A stretch of 64,000 bases of DNA from Hoplostethus atlanticus (lineage: Eukaryota; Chordata; Actinopteri; Trachichthyiformes; Trachichthyidae), in assembly GCA_034670405.1 (NCBI GenBank), contig JAXDDX010000005.1, positions 4,841,001 through 4,905,000 of the forward strand, in the 5' to 3' direction. A program made the translations under genes and the position numbers. Numbering within the stretch: position 1 is the stretch's first letter; each line of letters starts with the position of its first letter. The notes below the pieces were generated by a model that did no database searches, was not told the origin of the DNA, and worked only from the letters and a program-made list of their open reading frames with translations. Of the stretch, positions 37,690 to 52,966 are shown in pieces.

Positions 37690-38312
37690 TCCTATCTGGC
37701 ACGTCTGGCTCCATCATGGAGGTCCATTGGAGAATTGGCTGTGGGCAAATAATCTCTAAATATATAACAGCCTGGCTAGAAGTGGTGTGACTGTAGATCC
37801 ATTCTGTAACGTTCTCAGTAAGTGAATAGTGTGATCGGGTAGATTTCAGGTATAAACTGTCTTGTCTTTAGCCCTACTCCAAAACACTCTGAGTTGTAGC
37901 TTGAGAACAGTCAGCTCAGTTAACCTGAACTAACTGTTAGCTGGCTAACTAGCCAGAAGGCTAATTTAGTTCATGTTAGCATGTGACTACTGGCCACTGC
38001 TAAAGCTAGCTTCTACTAGATACATTAGCTAGTGTGCTAATCAGATGTGTTAACAACAAGACAGTCATGGTTAGCTGACCAGATACTATGGTTAGCTAGC
38101 TAACAACATTATCTGACATTATCTAAACACTGAATCAATCAGATGTATCAGTTCCCAGTCAAAAACAGTACAGAAAATTCTATTCAATTCTGTTGAGACG
38201 GACAAATACAATCAACTGTTCACTGCTACTGTTGCCCAAGAGCTGAGGACCTCCAATATGGCCGCCAGAGGGTGCCTTACATCAGCTGAAAGCCCTCATG
38301 CGGCAAAGAAGG
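37690..38312. repeat. Interspersed repeat family D, copy 2
   Basis: Second copy, same orientation, with ATGGAGGTCCATTGGAGAAT, CACTCTGAGTTGTAGCTTGA, CTAGCCAGAAGGCTAATTTA and CTGAGGACCTCCAATATGGC. The end near 38300 (CCTCATGCGGCAAAG) matches CCTCATTTGGCAAAG at 4168. Confidence 0.7.
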
Positions 38313-41039
38313 GACGTGGACTGATTGGCTGAATAGCATAAGGATTCATTTATGTGTTTTTGTGTGCGTGTGTGTGTGTGTGTCTGCTTGTGCGAGCCTG
38401 CACGAGTGTGTGTGTGTGTACTGTATGTGTGTGTGATGTTTGACTCGAGTCCAATCTCATGTGAGAGCTTGATGTTGCGTGAGCTGTCTGAGGAGAAAAA
38501 CAGCTTCCAGTGCTGGAGTAGCAATCTCTGTTTTACGGTTAGTTAGTTAACATCGATAAAAGCGGCCCGACACCTCGAACTGCTGCATTCACTCATCATA
38601 AACACATGTCGGGGTATCTCTCTTGCCCTCCTCCTCTCTCCTACGCTGTCTCTCCTACCATTCTGCATGGGTGGCTCCTGCATCATACCAACCCAACATT
38701 ACCGGCAAGACCATGGGAATCTGGAGGGGGGGAAATCTGGAGAGGGAGGAAAAGGGGGGGGTGTCAACGCTGATCAGTATAGACTGTGTTTAATGCCCAG
38801 CGACTGCTCCAGGATCCATATTTAACTCTGCATGAATATTTCATCCACTCTAAGCGTTTATTAGGGGGCTGTCTGGGAGTCTCCTGAGCGTAAAAAACAG
38901 AACGGCCTGCCCGTGATAAATATCCTTTCTGAGGAAACAGCCCCTCAAGCGTCCCCTTCCCAACTTCCCTTCCGAGTGCATCGGCGCTGACGGGAACACC
39001 AGTTCCCATCCTCAGCTGCTCCATCATCGCCATCGGCAGTAAAGCGATCCCTACTCCACCCCCCCCGAACACCCCGAGCCGCGGCGTTGCACGATGGGAG
39101 CCACGGCCGATCAGTCGCTGAGCTGCAGACTCCCAGGGTCAAGGTTAATGTGACTCTTGCCACATCGACCGGCTTATTTATGTTCGATTAAATGCGCCGA
39201 ACACGTCAGAGAAAGATTAAAGCGGGCCTATGGTCAAAGGTTTTAATAGTTGCTCAGGAATGTGGAGGAAGTACGAGAACATGCGCGCATCTGTTCCCTC
39301 GCTTATAAATATACCTCCTCGTATAAATGCGGACCAGTCAGAGCAGTAAAGGTTGTCTCTATTATTGGTTGTACCATAGATCTCCTAGCTCTAAACTGTT
39401 TCAGATATAAAAAGTCCCTATACCTCTGCTCTATTTTTCTTCAACCCATTAACTATAAACCTTCTCCACAATACACCTATATAAGCATCTACTTACTATA
39501 CATTCTACAGTAGGTATCAAAAGTAACTTTTTGCACATTTTCTTCTAGCTCAAAATCCATTTATTTGGGAATTGTGGGTCCATTTTTCAAAAGTATCCAT
39601 TGACTTCCATTGTCAAATATGAGAACAAAACGTGTACTCACTGTGCTTTTATACATAGTGAATGAAGGATGGACGGTATTTCTTGAAACAACAGGAACTA
39701 GAATCAGTTGCCATCCTTGACCTGATATAAGACTTATATAAGATATAAGACCTAGCAAGAAAGGTAACATTTGAGCAATTTAGAAAAGAAAATCTATTCA
39801 AAATGCCTCACTCTTCCATAGAGGTGAAGAATGAATTAACTGCTGCATGTTATGAAACGTTTTTGTCAGTGACAATATAGCCCAAAAGTGTTAAGGGGGA
39901 GAACTCTTCGCAAGTACATCCATAAGGCTGAAAGGCAAACCCACATTCATTAATCCGCTTTACTGAGGCATCTGGCATGGTGCGCGTTGTTGTCTTAACA
40001 CCTTGTCAGTGCTCAATGCAGATGCTGTTTTCATTAGTGCACTGTCACCGTCAACACTGAGTGGCAGCTAAAAGACAAACTCAAAACAGACACAAGGTAA
40101 CAACAGTGTTCTCCATTCGAGCAATCTCCATGCTGATATTCGTCTGTAAGACTCAGCGTTTGAGATGTCTACAATATAACGCTGCTGTCACTGCTGAAAA
40201 TCTCATATCTCTAAAACGTCAAAAACAACTTATTTTTCGAAAGCGCACAATGGGTTTTCGGAAAACGTTTCGTAATCTCAATTGGCAAGACATGTTCTCG
40301 CCCCAAAGAGAACGATGCAATCAGTTCGTGAAAACCCCCCTCGAAGATCACCAGAATCGGAGATACAGCTTTTTCACCTGACAATCCTGACAAACGCAGA
40401 AGAGTACAACAGCGTTGCAGGGTTTAAAGGTGCAAAAAGTCAGATTTTGAATGACCCATAGCACAAAATGACCGTAATATACATGCAGGGTGTTGGCAGT
40501 GTTGTTGATTAATAGCAATGACTCAGTGATTACTTGACCAGGTACTGAGAAAATTCCACCCACTGGAATTTCAAGACACTCCCACTACCCCAAACATTGA
40601 TTACTTAATTCCCCTTTAATTGTTACTGGTACTTTAATTGTTAGTATTTTGTTAGTTACTGAGTACATTTCTCATCAAATCAGAAATAGCTCAAAATAGG
40701 CTGATTTAACAGCACCACCTAATCCCCACCCACTCAAAATCACAAAAACATCATACCACAATATGGCATCAGCGAAAGAAGAATTATCATGGTGCTTGGT
40801 GAAGAGCCAGTGAGCCCCCCCTCTAAATAGTCCATTGAGTGGTAGTGGAGTGTATGATGGGACGGGGACTGCTGGTGTGGAGACTCACATACACCAAATT
40901 GAAATAGATTACTGGAGGGGTCCTCGGACTCACTTCCACTCTGAAGTACACTTAGAGGACTCTGAGTGGAAGCAAACATACACACGCTTTTACACGAGCA
41001 GACACATTCACACATTGGTATATATATTTAACTATATAT

Positions 41040-41074
41040 ATTTACTGCTACTACTACTACTACTGCTACTACTG

Positions 41075-41109
<35 letters not shown>

Positions 41110-41265
41110 GTTACTACTACTACTTCTACTACCACTACTACTAATACTACTACCAATACTACCACTACTACTACTACTGCTGCTACTACTACCACTACCA
41201 CTACTACTACTACCACCACTACTATTAATGCTACTACAACTATAATAATAATATTATTATTATTA
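41040..41265. repeat. ACT trinucleotide microsatellite
   Basis: CTA/ACT repeats with ACC and AAT variants, ending in an ATT/AAT run. Open frames through it encode homopolymers and are not genes. Confidence 0.92.
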
Positions 41266-41826
41266 TTTTATTCCCCTAGAACACCCACCTGGAATTAACC
41301 CAGATCAGCGATGCCCGCCCTCTAAATGCCAACTCGACCCATCAGAATTGGCTCTAAATAATTCCCATGCCTCTCTCAAGCGACCCCTTTGGAATTACAC
41401 CATGCAATCAGCCACACCACTTCCTGTAGTGAACATGTTGTCTTACCACGGCCCAGGCTGACCTTCCATCGAACACAATTAAAAAAAATGTCATCCATGC
41501 ACCCACAAAAAGCACAACACTCATTGAACCCAGAGCAAATTATCTATTTACTGAGGGAAGCGATGCAGCAAAAATGATGTTTGTTGTACATTTCAATTAT
41601 TTTTTTTTTCCCTTTCCGTTTTATTTTGTTCTGTCAGAAAGTGCTTCACAGGATGCTGGCAGAGGGAGAGCGGTAAAATAGTGCAGAACAATTAAAAATG
41701 ACTGAGTTGAGTCACAGTAAATGGAGACGTGGTTCTCCGGGGGTAATACAGCGTTTCTCTCTTTTCTCCACCTCGGGGACAGCCTCAGGATGTCATTGCC
41801 ATAGAAACCGGGCTATAAACAGAAAC

Positions 41827-42166
41827 AGGGTTTGACTACAGGTTTTTGAAGGCTGATACAGAGACTTTTTTTTGGATTGAAGCTGCTGATAGCCATCTTT
41901 AAATATGCAAACTTGCATGACCAAAAAATGACAAAGATTCAGTATTTCCAGACTGACACCTCTGAAGTACCCCTGAATCGTCCCACACCACGCTGGAATG
42001 GTTTCTCTGGTTAGACATCTGAAATAAAAATAATAAAAACATATTGACTAGCCAAGAGGAATCTCATATTGGCATTGGACAACACAGACTCAATATCTGA
42101 GTTTTAATAAAAGGCCAATATCGGCCCAATGTATCAGCGAACCGATATATATCGGTCTAACCCTAA
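41827..42166 (+). mobile_element. MITE1 copy (best right end)
   Basis: It begins AGGGTTTGACTACAGG and ends CCGATATATATCGGTCTAACCCTA. The right end on the opposite strand starts TAGGGTTAGACCGATA, an imperfect inverted match to the left end. It lacks the central GTCAGGGTGG/CAGCATTTAGACC block, so it is an internally deleted copy of about 340 bases. Confidence 0.7.
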
Positions 42167-43174
42167 ATACAGCAGCTGCAGTAAGCTGTCACTCTCCTCT
42201 CCTGCCACGACTAAGGGAAGGTGCTGGGTTTCAGTGGGACATTGGAGAGCAGAGGTACATATAGACTACATACTGTGTGTACAGCACAAAGAAATAGCTC
42301 TTTCGAAAGCCAGTGTTTTATTGTACAGCAGCTCGTTCTCCCTCATGGCCTAATCAAACTTCCCAGCAGCAGCAGCAGCAGTGTTCCAGGCGGTTGTATG
42401 GATGTTATGGCTGGCTGGGAGAGCTACAACACATGCTGCTGCTGCCATCTCAGTTTTGCCATTATAAAGTTCAGCCGTTAAAGGAGTCCCATTATGGTTA
42501 TTGATTTGCTTGTTTGCTCCCTGGTTGGTGGAGAAAACAGCACAATGAGAGAGGTTGTTTCCTACTCCTTTTATATCCCATTCCCGAAAAGCAGACACGG
42601 TTTAGAACAGCGGGGGGATGGGGTAGTTGGGGGGGGCGACCCATGAGAATTATATGGTAATATAGATGTTCTGGTATGCTGACTTTTTCAATATGTCGGA
42701 CAATATGCTTTCTTGCCAAAACAAGAAAAGGAGCCGCGCGCATTTCATTGTGAAATCGAACACCGCCTGAACCACTAGCAAGGACTCAGCTCTGCCACGA
42801 GTGTCCATGATCACTGCTATCTGTCCTCTCTATCAGGTCACCTGCATAAATGGTGACAATGGGAAAGGTGAAGCTGTTTGCGGGTCGAGCCAGGATCTCA
42901 TTTCCTATCTCCAAGACAGAAAATCAAGCCACTATTAACCCCATGGTGAACCAGCTATGTCCACTTTACACCTTAATTAACAAAGGTGGTAGGGATCAGC
43001 AACAATCAATTCCTTCCTAAAGCTACCTACAGGAACTGTGGGGCAAAGACCCACAAATACCCATACACACGTACGTACTCTCCAGATATCGATTCATTGA
43101 AAGGCCAGCATAATCTTTAGGCTGAGGCAATCCGTCCCACAATATCTGTAAAATGATTTCATGTCTATCCCCGG

Positions 43175-43395
43175 TTCTTTCTGTGTGGACTTTGTATGTT
43201 CTCCCCGTGTTCTCCTGGGTTTCCTCCCGCAGTCAGGTGGATCGGAGACTCTGAATTGCCCATAGGTATGAATGGGAGTGTCTGTCTATCTGTGTTAGCC
43301 CTGTGATGGACCGGTGACCTGTCAAGGGTATCGTCCCTGCCTTCCACTCAATGCTTGCTGGGATAGCCTCCAGCCTCTCATGACCCAGTGGCTCC
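43175..43395 (+). mobile_element. L2-type LINE 3' end fragment
   Basis: The segment reads TGTGTGGACTTTGTATGTTC, TTCTCCTGGGTTTCCTCCCG, CTCTGAATTGCCCATAGGT, GATGGACCGGTGACCTGTC and GCTGGGATAGCCTCCAGCC in that order. This is the standard 3' part of an L2-clade LINE or a SINE sharing its tail, one of the commonest repeats in fish genomes. No reverse transcriptase coding sequence is attached, so it is a 5'-truncated copy. Confidence 0.8.
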
Positions 43396-44049
43396 AAAAA
43401 TTAGAGTTTAATTTGGCTTGAACGCTGAATGCGATGAACATGCAGCACAGTGCTGTCGTCCAGGCTAAACCGGTCCCAGCTCTATCTGTTGGATAGAGCT
43501 CTGGGAGGCCTGGCAGCCCATTGTCACGCTGGCATCCAGCCTGACCCCTGGCATATGGTACATGTACCCAGCCTGCTGGGTCGTTTGCTGCCCGCTGACC
43601 TGACACACTGATCACACTGAAGATGAGGGGGCAATAATACAGGTTTGACCAAGGTTTGTTTACCCCAGTATGAAATATTTAGTATGGCAAACTCAGAGTC
43701 TCACCAAGGTGCTGGAATTATACAGCAGAGGACAGGAGGTAACAATACTCAAAAAATGGTGTTCTTCAAAGTACTATTCAAGTGTTTTTCAATTTGATTC
43801 GATTAAATTACGAAATTGCAGCAGCAAATAGTAGTATCCAGCAAAGAAAAATGTAATATGAACATATGCAACAATTTCAACATTGGAATATAAGTAAAGG
43901 TATGAAAGAAAAATATGGAAAATGTGTGCATTTACAGCATATAGTCCAAAGGGTGCAAATGACAGTGATAGAAATGCTAGGACCATGAAAATAAATGGAA
44001 AATATGACAAGAAATGTCTGATAGGAAAAATGTGACAATATATGCTCTA

Positions 44050-45597
<1,548 letters not shown>

Positions 45598-45765
45598 CTT
45601 TCCTGGAGGCTTCGAAGCTGTCGTAGATGTTTATCCTTTGGATGTCGTAGGTGAGTGTGGTGTTTGGCAGTAGGGTTCTGTTCCTGTTGATTGTGTTTAA
45701 AGCAAATTTAAAGGCTAGTTCCTCAGCACCCGATGGGCCGCTTTCAGTGGATTCAAATATCCCTC
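45598..45765 (-). CDS. grik2: grik2 (GluK2) exon 2, start of the amino-terminal domain
   Basis: This 168-base internal exon encodes the first part of the extracellular amino-terminal (ATD) domain of a kainate receptor subunit; the full protein forms tetrameric glutamate-gated cation channels in neuronal membranes. It opens [10 protein letters not shown], contains the [17 protein letters not shown] block and ends DSFEASRK. Two N-glycosylation sequons, NRT and NTT, are visible. The acceptor is TTGACAG followed by GA; the donor is AAAG followed by GTAGGA. It begins after the first base of a glycine codon and ends one base into the next codon, which fits exon 3. [12 protein letters not shown] resembles GluK2 as I remember it, rather than GluK1 (EEL after NEPVNV) or GluK3 (AEEHAF). 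The preceding signal-peptide exon was not found in the 18 kb upstream. The paralogue call is from memory, not alignment. Confidence 0.96.
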
Positions 45766-47139
45766 CTGTCAAGGGAAGAGAGACAGTTGATTAATGATTG
45801 ATCAAAATCGGTTAACTGAAATTACATTTTACTTTCCAAGAGGACTTAACGCCATACGCTTAAGTGTTAATTCCAAATCAAACCATCACTGTCAGTCGTA
45901 GAGGAGTGCATGTTTAACCTGCAAAAAGGTGGAAAAACCCTACGTGAAACCACATACGCTCCAGACTTGAAGTGAAGTAGGTTTTTAATATTGTGATGTA
46001 TGAAATGACTGTGAGCTTCAGGTAGCATGATATGAGCCATACTGCACAAACTTGATCCAGAGAGGATATAACATTAATGGCTGTAATGTGGTGCACTGTG
46101 AAGCAGTACTCTTCGAGATGGGAAAGTGGGTCTCCACTGCTACTGCCCTCCAGTGAATACCTCTGACAGCCAGCAGATGAATGGACGGAGAGGAAGCCTG
46201 GAGAGTTGGGGGTGGGGGGAGGGGGCTCTTAGATCAATGTGCTCTGATTGGCCAGCGGATCAATCAATCAAGCCCTTGGGGAGCACTGGAGCACAACAGC
46301 GAGAGATTGAAGTGTTTTGTTTGGGTTAGCCCTATGGCCTGGCCCTGCTGGCTCAGTGTCAGTCAGTGGGAGCCCGGACTCCTTTATTTACTCCTACTAC
46401 AAGTGCTCTACTGTAGGGCCCACTTGAAGTCTAGACATAATCCATACACACCGCAGCACAAATACTGCAGATACCTCCTGTCACGAGCGATTCCTAAAGG
46501 AGGCGCTGAATCTGATCAATGCTGACTCGCAGCGATTTCACATGTGGACACTTTAGAAATACGAACGCTGTTTTATGGGGGAATAAATTTTTGTCTGTGC
46601 GCTATTGTTTGGAAAGAGCCAGCTGGAGCTTAAAGCAAACAACCAAACAGAAAAAGACCACTGACAACAGCACACAAACGTAGCGGCACAAACGTACTGT
46701 GGAGATGTTTCTACTTTCATTATTATTCATCTCATGGGAGATCCCTATTTTGCATGCCATAATGAGTTTGAAGGAATTAATAAGCATCAGTTAAGCGGGA
46801 TGTACTATAATTGGAAAGCTGAGCATTTGGAATGGGTCTGTTCGCACACGAGGAGCGCCATTTCCTGCTGAGAATCTCTCCGTGGCTCCGTTGAAAGGAA
46901 TCTGGCTGGCAAATGTGGAGATGAATTGGATTTAGAAAGGTGGTCAAAGAAGGAGGCTTGAATATGAATTCACATTGTTCGCGTGGCAATGGATGTATGG
47001 ATAGAATGAATCAGGAAATGAGGAAAGAAAGGAAGATGAGGAAAATCCTCCAAAGCGAGGGTGTTTTGCTGGTCCTCGCTTCTACAAGGGCCAGTTTAGG
47101 ATTAGGCATAGGTTGGGGTAAGAGTTAAGGTAAAAGTTA

Positions 47140-47315
47140 TAATCTGTAACATTTTTCACAATGTTTATTTTGCTACTCTCTATCGGCGATTGACACAATA
47201 GTAACACCCAGTGTCAGGTAGGATTTTACCCGGCAAAAAACCTGCACAGGAAGTGATGCGTTTTACGTCTCCAGTTTGTTTGGAATGAATAGAAGAAGAA
47301 CTGGGTAGTACTGTC
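47140..47315. repeat. Interspersed repeat family A, copy 2
   Basis: TTTTGCTACTCTCTATCGGC, CAGTGTCAGGTAGGATTTT and AGAAGAACTGGGTAGTACT match copy 1. The copy is shorter by internal deletion. Confidence 0.55.
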
Positions 47316-47576
47316 CAACCGCAGAGCCGAGCCGCTCGCCCCAGTCCCAGAGCAGCGATCAGCACGAGGGAAATCCATCAGCACTTCATCAATCTCATCA
47401 AATCGCATTGGACACACATTGACCACAGCACTCACCACTACCACTACCTTCCTCACTTATCTGAAGGATTTGTTGAAGTGTTAGGATCGCCAAGCAGGTC
47501 AAGTGCTCGCTGAAAATTAAACGTACTACGATCAAAACATTCCTTCCGTAATTGATTAGAGAGAGTACTTAAGCAA

Positions 47577-47708
47577 TAAGCCACTCGGGGCCATGGTTTA
47601 CAGTGATATTCAGAAAAGCTAAGAGATGTTGTTAGGCATGACGCCAAGTAGAGGAAGACCATCTTAGCTGTTCAAAATTAACTATAAATCACAGCCCCGA
47701 GTGGCTTA
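47577..47708. repeat. Short foldback with 15-bp perfect inverted arms
   Basis: TAAGCCACTCGGGGC (47577-47591) is exactly inverted as GCCCCGAGTGGCTTA (47694-47708) across a 102-base spacer. The flanks also mirror each other loosely (AGCAA before, GCTTT after). It is probably a small terminal-inverted-repeat element; I found no clear target duplication. Confidence 0.55.
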
Positions 47709-50700
47709 CGGCTTTTATAAAATGGAACACAAATGTTCCATCATTGAATGGTGGCTAAATAGAGTGGTTGCTAAGTGACACAAAAGTACCTCATTGAATG
47801 TTTTTTTTTGGTTAGTACATTAGTTTTTAAATGAGTTCAAGTTATATTGTTTAAATTGTATTATTTTTATTTAATTATTTTATTTTAATTAATGTATTGT
47901 ATTTTAATGATTTTAATGTATTTTATTTTATAATTTCATTATTTTATTTATTTTATTTTAATATTAGATCGATAATATTTAAATTAATTGTTATCGTCAT
48001 CCCACGGCATTGTATTGCTTATCTAGACTCTATGAAACATGAAGAATGAAACATTTTAAGACGACAAACTAATTTTTCGACAAAAAATTACGTTTCCTTA
48101 AAAGCGGGACTCTCTGTGAGAAGACTACTGATGGAACCACATTTTGCCATTTCTGGGTTTAGCTCCATGAAAAGGAGATAACACACCAGCTCTGCAGTCC
48201 TGCAAAATACCCCTGAGAATTGTGGCAGTAGATAAGCAAATCCTGCCTTTTATCTTACTGTTTCAAGCCGCAAATGATCAATCATTTGGGTAACTAGCTA
48301 GCATAATGTTAGCTAAACACTGAAGGTATGTGCAAATATGGACCTTCAATTCATGGCACATATGGCTGTAAATTGTCATAATTGTGTCCTCCTTTTCATT
48401 GGATGTGTATATCTACACAGAGGAGGTGGGATATTTCCACGATATTGTTGGCATAGTAAAGTTGGATGCGGGCTATTTATAAAGCAGTCACTTAAGTCTT
48501 GTAAGATCTGCTTTGATTTGTTGTAGCAATAGATTAGTCAAACCGTGTCAATTTATTTTGAAAAATACTGTCAATGACAGCAACAAATAGCTCCATTTTT
48601 TCTGTCCTATTTGTGTCTCTTTTTAAGTATATATCTCAGTCTTTCAAAATAACAAAACTTGTGATTGACAACTCTCCATAGTTTTCTTGATATTTACATT
48701 GGTAAACAAATTACCAGAAAAAAATCCACACAAAATCTTAGCAGGTATGTTTGAGGATTCTGTTGAGGTGTAGAGTACAGTATGAACACAGTTCTAATTT
48801 CCAGTATTTTTCAGGAAAGAGGTTTTCTGCAGAATAGTCTTGTATCTAGGGAGCTCTGTGACTGACAGGTGCCCTCACCCCTGCAGTGTCAAGTCCCTAC
48901 AGACACTGTGGAGACTAATCCATTATGGCCCTGCCCCTCCGTATGGACATGTGTCCTGTAAGCAGAGAGCTGTGTCTCAATCAGGTCATACATGAAACCC
49001 TTCTCCCACCCCATACTTCCTAAATCGATGCAGCCCCCCTACAGAAGTTGTGAATTATTAATTATAACCCTGGTAGTAGCATTGCAATCAATGCGATCAT
49101 CGCAACCTTAAAGACCATTCAGATCGTTGCCAGGAGAATATTGGCATTAGCTCAAAGCTGTGCTTTCTTTCCAGGAGCATTTGACCTGTCTGTAGTAAAT
49201 AAAGAGAAAATGAGTTATTGTGGATCTTGGGAACCACAAAAACCAAAGCTGCTGTTGACATTTTATAAACAGCTCTTTAAATGTATTTCCGTACGCGATC
49301 AATCAAATCATCTAGCAACAGAGTACACCAGGAAAGCTAATCAATTCACTTTTTGAACGCCTCCTAACAAAACTTTTCCTGTTGTCGATGGTAGTCTACT
49401 TGCTATTTACAACAATGACACTGCATTTTCAGCAAGTCATTAGAAAAGTCACCCTTCTCCTGAGGCGGAGGTCACACATTCTTAGGCCAATGGAGGCTGC
49501 TTTGGTATGTAAATATATAATCAACGACCTCCGTCAAAGCAATCTCCTGCAGGCAAACATTATGACGAAGGCATGGGCATATAGAGAGAAGCAGATAGTG
49601 CTTATCATGCAAGTGGAGGATGGACAGAATTTTTAACGACAATCTAAAGGTTTTGGTAAGAATACATAACAAGCAACAACAGGCAACATCTAAGTTGTGC
49701 TCAAAAGAAACACTTTAATTTGCACCTAGTGTGCTACTTATTGGAAAAGTACGTGTCTATTTGTGGATAAAAGTAATGCATCAAGACCATTAGGTTCCAA
49801 TAAACAAAATTACATTTTCCTTGGAATGGTTTTCAGATTTTAAAAAAAGGACCTCTCCTGTTTATACGTAGGCTCTTCTTGCGCTGAAATCGATTGCTAC
49901 ACATGCCACGCTCCTGGAAAGCGTGCACTTCAGCTGCAGAAAGCTTGGGCAGGCCATCGCCCGTTTGATGAATGTGCTCCGTAATCCAGTCAATTGGTAG
50001 CACTAATGCTGTTTGGTTTGCTAAAACAGCTCTGTTTGTCTGTTGACGTCCTGTCCCTGCCATTGGTATGGACCGCGCTGAGCTGAGAGACTGATAGACT
50101 CTGACGCTCAGCACATTACCAGAGTTGAAAGGCAGATAGACAGAGAATGTTGGGTATGAATGCGGTAGGGTTCCCGATTCAAATTGATTTCATCACATGC
50201 TGGACCTCCGTGGCTTCGCAAATCTGCCTATGAAAGATAACAAAAAAATATTCCAACATAAATATCGCAGTTCCTCAAGGTGGCACCTAAACCGATACTT
50301 AGGACTTCACAGTATTGCAAACAAATCTCCCATTGAGTTCAAAGGGACAACAAAGGCCAGATGAGCACCTGAATATGTTTAAGAGTGTTAAACATGAAGA
50401 AGACTTCTGTACTCCTCTGAACCTTTAAGTGAGTTCATGAGCAACATGTCAGCTTAATCCTTCTCCATGAAGTGAATAAGGGCCCCGTCTAATCCTCCCT
50501 GACTGCGCTATGACTGAACTCGGGGCCTGCACACACAGCCAGGCTCGGCTTTTAAACCGTTCCTGGCAGGCCCCAGCAAACACCAGGCGTCATCCATCTC
50601 AATTTTCTACAAGAAAAAAAAAAATACGATGGAAATTAATAGGAAATTCAGCTTCGGCTCATCGTTTCTGTGGAGGGGAAATTATTTATGAGTAAATTCA

Positions 50701-51339
50701 GGTAGCTTCCCTGCCATCTCCCCACCCCAAGCCCTCAGTCCTTGTCCGTTGTTGACAGTTTGATGGCGATCAGTGTCAGGATATCAGTGCAGCAGAACGG
50801 GAAGCGTAGCATGACGAGCTCCGAGAGCATGTTCCATCTTTATCACAGCTGAGGCTCTGCTGCAGCAGACAGGGATGGAGGGAGAGTGGGAGGGATGGAG
50901 GGAGGAGAGGAGGCCAGATGGAGGCGATAAAGACAAAGCGTGAGGAGGCAACGGGAGAGATGGAAACGGGTTGCCAGGTCGGAGGGAGGATATGAGGAAA
51001 GGAGAGAAGAATCGTGAGGGGTGGAGGAGAAGAAAGCTGGTGAAATGGGAAGTAAGAGTTCCAGACAGAAGAGGGGCAGAGGGAACGATAGCTCTAGACA
51101 ATATAATACCAATATGTACTGGGAAGCTCCCAGTAGCCGACAGCAGAAGACTGTGGTTGTACTGGGCAGCCATTATGAATGTGAAGCAGGGTGTTGCTGG
51201 AAAAACGCATGGAGCCCAGTTGGCTTTGCCTGGATAAATAAAGGTTGAAATAATGATGAAGGGTGGTGTCACTATTGCCTGTAAATTGCCATTATACAGG
51301 AGTTGTGTCTGCATCTTGAAGCTGCATCAGGCAACTTCG

Positions 51340-51695
51340 CACTTGGAACTGTTGGAATTTGAAAGTTTGGAGGACTTCATTACCCAGAAATCTTGTTCTT
51401 CTTGAAAGAAGAAGTTTAGCCATCGTTGGTGAGTCCAGCTTTCTCTAGACAGAACGGTCGCTGACTGCTGTGTTTGGATTTCACTTTTGTCACTTCTTGT
51501 GCACCGAGAAGATTTTCTGCCAGTGAACGCCACCAAACAGACAATAGATGAATCAAAATAATAATTTGGGCAAATAGAGGTAATCTACAGCATCATAATT
51601 ACTGAGGATGGGATGCTCTTCTCTGTTGCACCCCCAGGATTATTTAGGCTGATAAAACAGGTGTATTTCTACGGAAAATAAAAAGTGCACCTTTA
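51340..51695. repeat. Interspersed repeat family E, copy 2
   Basis: It contains TTTGTCACTTCTTGTGCACC, CTGCCAGTGAACGCC, GATGGGATGCTCTTCTCTGT and ends AGTGCACCTTTAAATT. Confidence 0.6.
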
Positions 51696-52635
51696 AATTA
51701 AACCTTTAATTCCAGAATAATATAAATTGTGGTTAATTGAACAATCCATGTTGCGTCTGTGTTTTACTGCTGCAAGTCTATGCAAAGCTTGTGCCCCTTC
51801 TTGTTGAATTTGTTTCCCAGTGTTGTGTCATTATTATTCAGTGGTCTGTTTGTGCAGAACAGTTTGTACCTTTTTCATACAAGATCAACAGCAGAAGGCT
51901 TCTGTACTTTAGGGAGCTGTCTGCAGCAGTTGAGGGAGGTGTAGACAGAAAAGATTGAAGATTTTCAGGCTGTGTGCCACTTGAGAATTGCAACCAGGTT
52001 GTTGTATTTATTCTATCATATCTATTCTTTATTTGGGGCTTTCTCTCTCTCTTTCTTCTTTTCTATTTTCATAGCCTTCGTCCTGTACTTTTTCCCTTTC
52101 CTTCCCCTCTCTCCGTATGCTGTTTCACTTTTATCTGACACCCTATGAGCGCAGATTACTACAATAGATATAACTAACATAGAGGGTGTGTAATTTTTCT
52201 TTCTCTCTCATGATAGGCAATCTTGGGAGTGCTCTGCTTGACACTTACACAAATGTCAGTGCTTCTCAGCCATTGTCGAGCAGTCCCCGAGACACAAAAT
52301 GTCAGCCTCTCTCCTCAGCATCACAGCCATTGTGAACTACTCACAGATGTGGAAATGTCAACGATTCCCACGACAAACCACAGTGGGAGAGACCAAATTC
52401 TTGAAATTCAGAAAGCACAGCACGATCCAATTTGTTGTAAAGATCTACAGTGCAGCGCCGGTCACACAGGCCTCGACAACTCTGCCACTACAAGCCTATG
52501 ACCCATATCAACAATGTCATTAGATGCCATCTTGATAGATCTGGCCATATGTATAAGGAGCTGGATGGCATTCAAGATAAAGCGTTGCTATGTATATCAT
52601 TTTTCATATATTTTATCAATATATCATCAACAATT

Positions 52636-52966
52636 TAATTCTGATACCTTGGTATAATTAGCGTAAACAAATGAGACCATGGTGGAGACGATTGGTAGCC
52701 TCTATCTCACACATGTGGTATTGTTAGTGCTAGTGTTTCTCCAAATTAAGACCACGTTTCCCATACACCCTGTTGCTTCTTGTCCCCCGCCCCCCTCGTG
52801 ACTTTACTGAAGAGGATCAACACGTTGGAACTGATTTTTCCATCGATTTCCTGCTAAATCTGACCCGGTGGCACACAATCTTAAAATGTAGAGGCCGGCA
52901 GAGGCTGCCAATCTCAGCGATCGACTTGTTGGTTGTTTGTTGTAATGCTACACACAGCACCTTTAA
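52636..52966. mobile_element. TTAA-type MITE copy (called MITE2)
   Basis: It contains GACCATGGTGGAGACGATTG, GTAGCCTCTATCTCAC and CCACGTTTCCCATACACCCT, and ends CTACACACAGCACCTTTAA. The same blocks recur at 55522-55740, and others of its blocks at 6884-7408, 20390-20550 and 60940-61180. No coding sequence is evident. Confidence 0.6.
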